NCBI GenBank assembly: GCA_030837305.1
Contig: JAUPKT010000441.1
Span: forward strand, 1-10,180
Reading direction: 5' to 3'
From: Thermodesulfobacteriota bacterium
GTDB taxonomy: Bacteria > Desulfobacterota > Desulfomonilia > Desulfomonilales > Desulfomonilaceae
Length of the DNA stretch: 10,180 bases
Part shown: in pieces, positions 6,536 to 10,180 of the stretch
Layout: every line of letters starts with the position of its first letter
Position numbering within the stretch: the stretch's first letter is position 1
Position numbers and translations under genes: made by a program
The notes under the pieces: generated by a model
Databases searched by the model: none
Told to the model about the DNA's origin: nothing
The model's input: the letters and a program-made list of their open reading frames with translations, nothing else

Positions 6536-8413
6536 TCAGTCAACGATGGAAAGGACCGGTACTTTCTTCATCTCCCACTCACCGTTCTTGTACGTGGCGT
6601 TGACGAACACTTTCCAGTTAGCTTCATCTATTTTCGGGAAGTCGTTGCGGAAATAATATCCCGGCCAACGGGTCTCCTCACGGAACAGCATGGTCCGGAC
6701 ATGGACTTCTGCCTGATACATTCTCTGAATGTTCTCATGACATCTCATGAGTTCATGCAGATCCTGGGCGGCCAGCTTCTCAGAGTCTTCCTTGAGCCAT
6801 CCAAGCAGCTCGAGGGCTCTGTCCAGCTTGGGCTTGTTGGTCTTAAAGCCTGCGGTAACACCGGCAGCATACTCGTCCATGAGCTTCTGGAGACGGAACA
6901 TGAACATTTTGGGCTTCATGAACTCTGGGTTGATGTCGGGGTCGCTGGAATATGCGCCATGCGCGGCAAAAAGGTCGAGCGGCTTCAAGACCTTCTCTTT
7001 GAGTGCTGCTACCTGGGCGGCATCAACATTCGGAAGAGTGTTGTTATCGAGCACGAAACGCACCATGGACTTACCTGCCGCACGTCCTTCGGCGTGTGAA
7101 CCCGAGGAGAACTTGTGGCTGGAGGCGCCCGATGCGTCACCTGCGCAGAACAGACCCTTTACGGTGGACATGTACTCATAGCCCCAGAAATACTCAGGCG
7201 GCGCAAGATCTTTCGGGCCGCTGACCCAGGCGCCGGAAGCTCCTGAGTGGGATCCAATGAAGTAAGGCTCTGCCGCTGCGATTTCTGAAGACTTCTCTTC
7301 AGGCTGCACGTTGGTGCCTGCCCACAGTATGGCCTGGGAGATGGTCATATCGAGGAAGTCTTCCCACGCTTCGGCCTCGAGTTCCTTCATCTTCTTTTTG
7401 TAGGCCTTCGGGTCGTCTTTTAGCTCATTGGCGATCTTCTGAATGGCCTCTTCGGTCCTCATATAGATGGGGCCCTTGCCTTCGAATTCGTCGAGCATGC
7501 CCATGTAGTTACGCAGGTTGGCCGGGATGGGCTTCACTTTTCCATAGCTGCCCCAGTTGTCGAGTTCACTCTTGCGCTCCACCATGTACTCACCGCCAAA
7601 GGCGTTTGTTGCACGGGATTTAAACAGGAGGAACCACGCACCGACCGGTCCGTATGCATCCTTGAAACGGACAGGAATGAAACGCACTTCCTGGCAGGTC
7701 TGCTCTGCACCGGCAATAAGGGTGAAATACAAGCTGGAGCCGGAGTTCCAAGGCGGGTACCATGCACGACCAAGACCCTCGCCTGCGCTCCTCGGCTTGA
7801 ACACGTGGACGGCTCCGCCCATGGCTGCGAGCACTGCCTTGGCCTTGAATACATAGAACTTGTCTTCACGGGTGCTGAAGCCCACCGCGCCGGCAATACG
7901 GCCCCCATCCATGATGGGATTGGTAATGAACACGCGCTCAAAATATTCGCCACCCTGGGTGGTCAGCGCGTTCTTGGCGGCTTCTGCAACGACGACTTTG
8001 TAGGACTCGCCGTTGATCATGAGCTGCCAGCGGCCTTCATGAACGTACTTGCCCTCTGCATCCAACCAAATGGGGAGGCCCCATTTTTCAAACAGGTGAA
8101 CGGATGAGTCCACGTGCCGTGCGATGTCATACACCAAGTCCTCACGGGTGATCCCCATGAGGTCATTACGCACGTAACGAACATAATCTTCGCACGTATT
8201 GTTTCCGCTGTTGATGTCAACATAGTGGTTGATTGCGGAAAGTCCCATGGCCACAGCACCGGACCTATCCATGGCTGCCTTGTCGACCAAGGTCACCTTC
8301 AGACCGTTCTTGTTGGCCCAGTACGTTGCCTCAACGGCCGCGCCGCATGCTGCCATACCACCACCACAGATCAATATATCAGTGGTTACTTCGACAGTTT
8401 CGAAATTCGCCAT
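6536..8413 (-). CDS. aprA: AprA, adenylylsulfate reductase alpha subunit
   Basis: The 625-residue catalytic FAD subunit of dissimilatory APS reductase, which reduces APS to AMP and sulfite in the cytoplasm. It belongs to the fumarate reductase/succinate dehydrogenase flavoprotein superfamily. Seen: an FAD motif GGGMAACGAA (17-26), a flavin/substrate loop INHYVD (61-66), AWYPPWNSGSS, RFKDAYGPVGAWFLLF (249-264), GSHSGASGAW (387-396) and the C-terminal FAD segment GLFCAGDASGASSHKFSSGSHAEGR (420-444). By spacing, N62, W218, R249, L262 and H389 correspond to the active-site residues described for Archaeoglobus AprA (N74, W234, R265, L278, H398). This is an alignment by eye. The ATG has AGGAGG upstream. 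It lies 19 bases downstream of aprB, the usual order. It is slightly shorter than Desulfovibrio AprA but appears intact. Confidence 0.97.
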   Translation of the reverse strand: MANFETVEVTTDILICGGGMAACGAAVEATYWANKNGLKVTLVDKAAMDRSGAVAMGLSAINHYVDINSGNNTCEDYVRYVRNDLMGITREDLVYDIARHVDSSVHLFEKWGLPIWLDAEGKYVHEGRWQLMINGESYKVVVAEAAKNALTTQGGEYFERVFITNPIMDGGRIAGAVGFSTREDKFYVFKAKAVLAAMGGAVHVFKPRSAGEGLGRAWYPPWNSGSSLYFTLIAGAEQTCQEVRFIPVRFKDAYGPVGAWFLLFKSRATNAFGGEYMVERKSELDNWGSYGKVKPIPANLRNYMGMLDEFEGKGPIYMRTEEAIQKIANELKDDPKAYKKKMKELEAEAWEDFLDMTISQAILWAGTNVQPEEKSSEIAAAEPYFIGSHSGASGAWVSGPKDLAPPEYFWGYEYMSTVKGLFCAGDASGASSHKFSSGSHAEGRAAGKSMVRFVLDNNTLPNVDAAQVAALKEKVLKPLDLFAAHGAYSSDPDINPEFMKPKMFMFRLQKLMDEYAAGVTAGFKTNKPKLDRALELLGWLKEDSEKLAAQDLHELMRCHENIQRMYQAEVHVRTMLFREETRWPGYYFRNDFPKIDEANWKVFVNATYKNGEWEMKKVPVLSIVD

Positions 8414-8432
8414 ATCATCTTCCTCCTAAGGA

Positions 8433-8876
8433 TTACTTCTTGACAGTGGGAAGTTCTTTGAGCTTCAGAGCAGTCGGCTCGTTGTAAAGGCACTGGCTTG
8501 CCAGGTCCGTCGTCACCTCTCCAAACCCTCCGTCAGCCTTGGCTGAACCTTCGGGAATGGTACGGATGGGGAACTTGAACCTTTTCAGCATGCCGTTGCG
8601 GAATTTCACGGTCCACATAATGTCGTCTGAACCCCGAAGAGGCACACATGATGCTCCCATGGGTACGAAATCGGCATAGCCTCTCACGTCTATTGCCTGC
8701 TGGGGGCAGATCTTTACGCAGTTGTAACATTCCCAGCACATTTCCGGGGCCCTGTTCCAGGCCTTCATTTTCTCTTTGTCGAGAACCATTAGGTCGTTGG
8801 GGCAGATGTACATACAAGCGGTCTTGTCCTGACCCTTGCATCCATCACACTTTTCCATAATTACGAAACTTGGCAT
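8433..8876 (-). CDS. aprB: AprB, adenylylsulfate reductase beta (ferredoxin) subunit
   Basis: The 147-residue FeS subunit of APS reductase. It carries two [4Fe-4S] clusters and feeds electrons to the FAD of AprA. Seen: the first cluster motif C10/C13/C21/C25, with the long spacing typical of AprB (CDGCKGQDKTACMYIC), and the second, C47/C50/C53/C57 (CWECYNCVKIC). A beta-rich middle follows (MWTVKFRNGMLKRFKFPIRT), then a tail known in the family to wrap around AprA. W48, next to the second cluster, may correspond to the tryptophan implicated in electron transfer in other AprB. The start is set by CAGGAGGTT seven bases before the ATG. It is the first gene of the operon, with a promoter about 380 bases upstream. 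Confidence 0.97.
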   Translation of the reverse strand: MPSFVIMEKCDGCKGQDKTACMYICPNDLMVLDKEKMKAWNRAPEMCWECYNCVKICPQQAIDVRGYADFVPMGASCVPLRGSDDIMWTVKFRNGMLKRFKFPIRTIPEGSAKADGGFGEVTTDLASQCLYNEPTALKLKELPTVKK

Positions 8877-8942
8877 GAACCAACCTCCTGAGAATAGATT
8901 GAGTTGTAATTAACGATTGTGATCCTGCTTTTACCCGCGTCG

Positions 8943-8965
8943 GTGTTGACGCAATTGTGTTGACG
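8943..8965. repeat. Direct repeat GTGTTGACG x2
   Basis: GTGTTGACG occurs at 8943-8951 and again at 8957-8965, separated by CAATT (14-base period). On the minus strand it reads CGTCAACAC twice, 67-89 bases before the aprB start, inside the leader. A tandem half-site for a DNA- or RNA-binding regulator is possible, but no known motif is matched. Confidence 0.45.
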
Positions 8966-9252
8966 AGTCTCCTCCTTTCCTGCTTTTCCATAACATCATG
9001 CAAGCCTTCAAGGCTCTCAACTTTAATCTCCTTCGTAACCAGTACAGCCTCTGTTTTCCCGCTTCGACCAAGCCCACCCCCTCAAAGACTTGGAACACCG
9101 CCGTCAAAAATTTTCTCACGCTACTCGGCGCAAATCTCTGCTCACCTTTTTTTGAAAATGCCGTTAGTATCCCAATGAGTTATCGATTGGTAAGTAGCCA
9201 TTTCACTATTGCATAGGGTGCTATCCGGCCTTGGAATCAGCCGAAGCAGTAA

Positions 9253-9284
9253 TGGAATGCTAGATTTAATCAGGTAACATTCCA
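9253..9284. promoter_or_regulatory. Operator-like inverted repeat over the aprBA promoter
   Basis: TGGAATG (9253-9259) and CATTCCA (9278-9284) are perfect 7-bp arms with 18 bases between them. They bracket the predicted -10 box of the minus-strand promoter. One arm lies at the expected transcription start and the other within the -35/-10 spacer. A third TTGGAAT occurs at 9231-9237. The position is what a repressor operator would have. It does not match the Rex consensus that I know. Confidence 0.4.
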
Positions 9285-9292
9285 ATTGTCAA
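9264..9292 (-). promoter_or_regulatory. Predicted sigma70-type promoter of aprBA(-qmoABC)
   Basis: On the minus strand TTGACA (9292-9287, a perfect -35) is followed after exactly 17 bases by TTAAAT (9269-9264, -10). An A-tract (seven A on the minus strand, 9301-9295) lies just upstream of the -35, like an UP element. Transcription would start near 9257 and give a leader of about 380 nt before aprB. This is the best promoter match seen in the region. Confidence 0.6.
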
Positions 9293-9325
9293 GGTTTTTT
9301 TGGTGTAAAAGCTAACAGTTGCGGC

Positions 9326-9339
9326 ATGCCGACCGGCAT
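9326..9339. repeat. Short GC-rich palindrome upstream of the SEC-C gene promoter
   Basis: ATGCCG (9326-9331) and CGGCAT (9334-9339) are 6-bp arms separated by AC. The palindrome abuts the candidate -35 of the SEC-C gene and lies about 35 bases upstream of the aprBA -35. It is a possible regulator site between the divergent promoters. Confidence 0.25.
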
Positions 9340-9367
9340 TGCCTTGCTGGGCTATCGTTGCTATGCT
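9339..9367 (+). promoter_or_regulatory. Possible promoter of the SEC-C/TPR gene
   Basis: TTGCCT (9339-9344) and TATGCT (9362-9367) match four of six consensus bases each with a 17-base spacer. This would place the start of transcription about 38 bases before the ATG. It is a weak match, supported mainly by position. Confidence 0.3.
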
Positions 9368-9411
9368 ACATACGTCAAACAAAATCTCTCGCCTGTCTCG
9401 GAGCCCTTGCG

Positions 9412-10180
9412 ATGAATCACTCTTTGGGAAGAAACGACCCATGTCCCTGCGGAAGCGGACTAAAATACAAGAAATGCTGCATGGAACTCCCTCAACAAGG
9501 AAAACAGGAGAGTTCCGATGAATCCTCCCGCATCTTAGCGCAAGCGTATAAAGCTCTGGGGGATGAAAAATGGTCCGAAGCCGCCTCATTGTTCCAAGAG
9601 GTGCTGCCAAGCTCAAGAACTCCCCATTTGATCTACGAGGCCATTGCCTCATGTTATGACGGCATGGAGGATTATACTGTTGCTTCTGAGCTTTACGAGA
9701 AAGCCTTGTCGTCCTGCCCCATCAGTAGAAGACATGGCGTGAGTTTTCGGTGTGGAATGTCCCACGCATGTGCCAAACAATGGGACGAAGCCATCCTGGC
9801 ATTCAACGAATGCCTCTCTGTGGAAAAGAACGAAGGGAAAAAGCATGCAATAAACGGACTCCTGAATACAATCCACGACATCAAAGATGGAAAAGAAAAA
9901 GATGATGTCATTTACGTACAAGTCCAGTTGCAACGAGCGTTCTCCGAAATGGAGGAAGACCGATTTGCCGATGCAATCAAGAGATTGGAACGGATCAGTG
10001 AGAAGGACCCGGACAACGCTTCTGTTCTTTTTAATCTGGGGGTAGCCTACACATTCACGAAACGTGAAGATGATGCCCTCGAAAAATTCCAAGACTGCGT
10101 AAATATTAATCCAGCAATGGCTCAGGCATTTTATAATATGGGACAAATTTATCTTATTACGAAAAGGGATTTCTCGAAGG
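9412..10180 (+). CDS. SEC-C zinc-motif protein with TPR repeats, 5' part (runs off right edge)
   Basis: The frame is open from 9412 to the window end (256 codons seen) with no stop. The N-terminus holds a SEC-C motif, GRNDPCPCGSGLKYKKCC (residues 6-23). Its ligands C11, C13, C22 and C23 bind zinc; the motif is best known from the SecA C-terminus and occurs in many otherwise unrelated proteins. After a polar linker come TPR-type helical pairs at about 40-70, 72-103, 110-140, 170-200 and 204-234, with another beginning near 238. Typical residues include W54-SEAASLFQE, YEKAL, WDEAILAFNECL and LFNLGVAYTFTKREDDALEKF. No signal peptide or membrane helix is seen. The start is chosen because the SEC-C motif sits at residues 6-23 and GGAG lies eight bases upstream. 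It is probably a cytoplasmic scaffold or chaperone-adaptor protein; its partner is unknown. It is divergent from aprBA. Confidence 0.85.
   Translation, partial: MNHSLGRNDPCPCGSGLKYKKCCMELPQQGKQESSDESSRILAQAYKALGDEKWSEAASLFQEVLPSSRTPHLIYEAIASCYDGMEDYTVASELYEKALSSCPISRRHGVSFRCGMSHACAKQWDEAILAFNECLSVEKNEGKKHAINGLLNTIHDIKDGKEKDDVIYVQVQLQRAFSEMEEDRFADAIKRLERISEKDPDNASVLFNLGVAYTFTKREDDALEKFQDCVNINPAMAQAFYNMGQIYLITKRDFSK

Larger units (their letters stand above)
8877..9411. other. 535-base divergent intergenic region with long aprB leader
   Basis: No confident gene lies here. It separates minus-strand aprB from the plus-strand SEC-C/TPR gene. It holds the aprBA promoter (9264-9292, minus), an overlapping inverted repeat, a possible promoter for the SEC-C gene, a direct repeat near aprB, and a small stem AGCC-TTCAA-GGCT at 9003-9015. 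The roughly 380-nt leader between the predicted aprB promoter and its start is much longer than needed for translation. Stretches of it read as protein-like sequence in different minus-strand frames (see findings), but no frame has a start with a good ribosome binding site. The open frame 8998-9216 on the plus strand looks like non-coding sequence. Confidence 0.6.

Noticed and set aside
6701..7181. 132- and 144-codon open frames antisense to aprA
   Set aside because: They mirror the aprA coding sequence and show no independent coding signal.
9060..9084. GLGRSGKT, matching a Walker A pattern, on the minus strand in the aprB leader
   Set aside because: It lies directly after a stop codon in that frame with no P-loop domain around it; a chance match.
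8998..9216. 72-codon plus-strand open frame in the divergent intergenic region
   Set aside because: No ribosome binding site and no recognisable composition; it ends upstream of the SEC-C gene and lies opposite the aprB leader.
9319..9411. Longer SEC-C protein using TTG at 9319 or 9358
   Set aside because: The ATG at 9412 has a GGAG sequence and puts the SEC-C motif near the N-terminus, and the candidate promoter overlaps the extension.

Overview
The window looks like chromosome from a dissimilatory sulfate-reducing bacterium, most likely of the Desulfobacterota (old Deltaproteobacteria). The main evidence is a complete aprB-aprA-qmoA-qmoB-qmoC cluster on the minus strand. It encodes adenylylsulfate (APS) reductase and its membrane electron-donor complex Qmo. 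The genus cannot be fixed from the sequence alone. No sat (ATP sulfurylase) gene lies inside the window.

Layout on the + strand from the left: the 3' end of a cytochrome b6-type gene (to 205), an amidohydrolase-2 family gene (366-1190), and a small unrecognised 77-codon gene with a strong ribosome binding site (1295-1528). A short convergent intergenic stretch with hairpins follows. From 8876 down to 1647 the minus strand carries aprB, aprA, qmoA, qmoB and qmoC, each with a purine-rich Shine-Dalgarno sequence. Spacing is tight except for 127 bases between aprA and qmoA, which hold a terminator-like hairpin and a second stem. The stretch 8877-9411 (535 bases) has no confident gene. It contains a good sigma70-type promoter for aprBA, an inverted repeat overlapping that promoter, a long (about 380 nt) leader with a direct repeat, and some frame-broken protein-like sequence. 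A SEC-C/TPR protein gene starts at 9412 on the + strand, divergent from aprBA, and runs off the right edge.

How the genes work together: QmoC sits in the membrane, carries haem b and FeS clusters and takes electrons from menaquinol. The HdrA-like flavoproteins QmoA and QmoB relay electrons to AprB (two [4Fe-4S]) and on to the FAD of AprA, where APS is reduced to AMP and sulfite. The cytochrome b6-type fragment suggests another quinone-linked complex to the left, but nothing ties it to sulfate reduction. The observations most worth a second look are the apparent loss of the N-terminal cysteines in QmoB, the promoter/operator arrangement and long leader of aprBA, and the hairpins between aprA and qmoA. 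I saw no mobile element, CRISPR array or RNA gene, and no clearly new multi-gene system.
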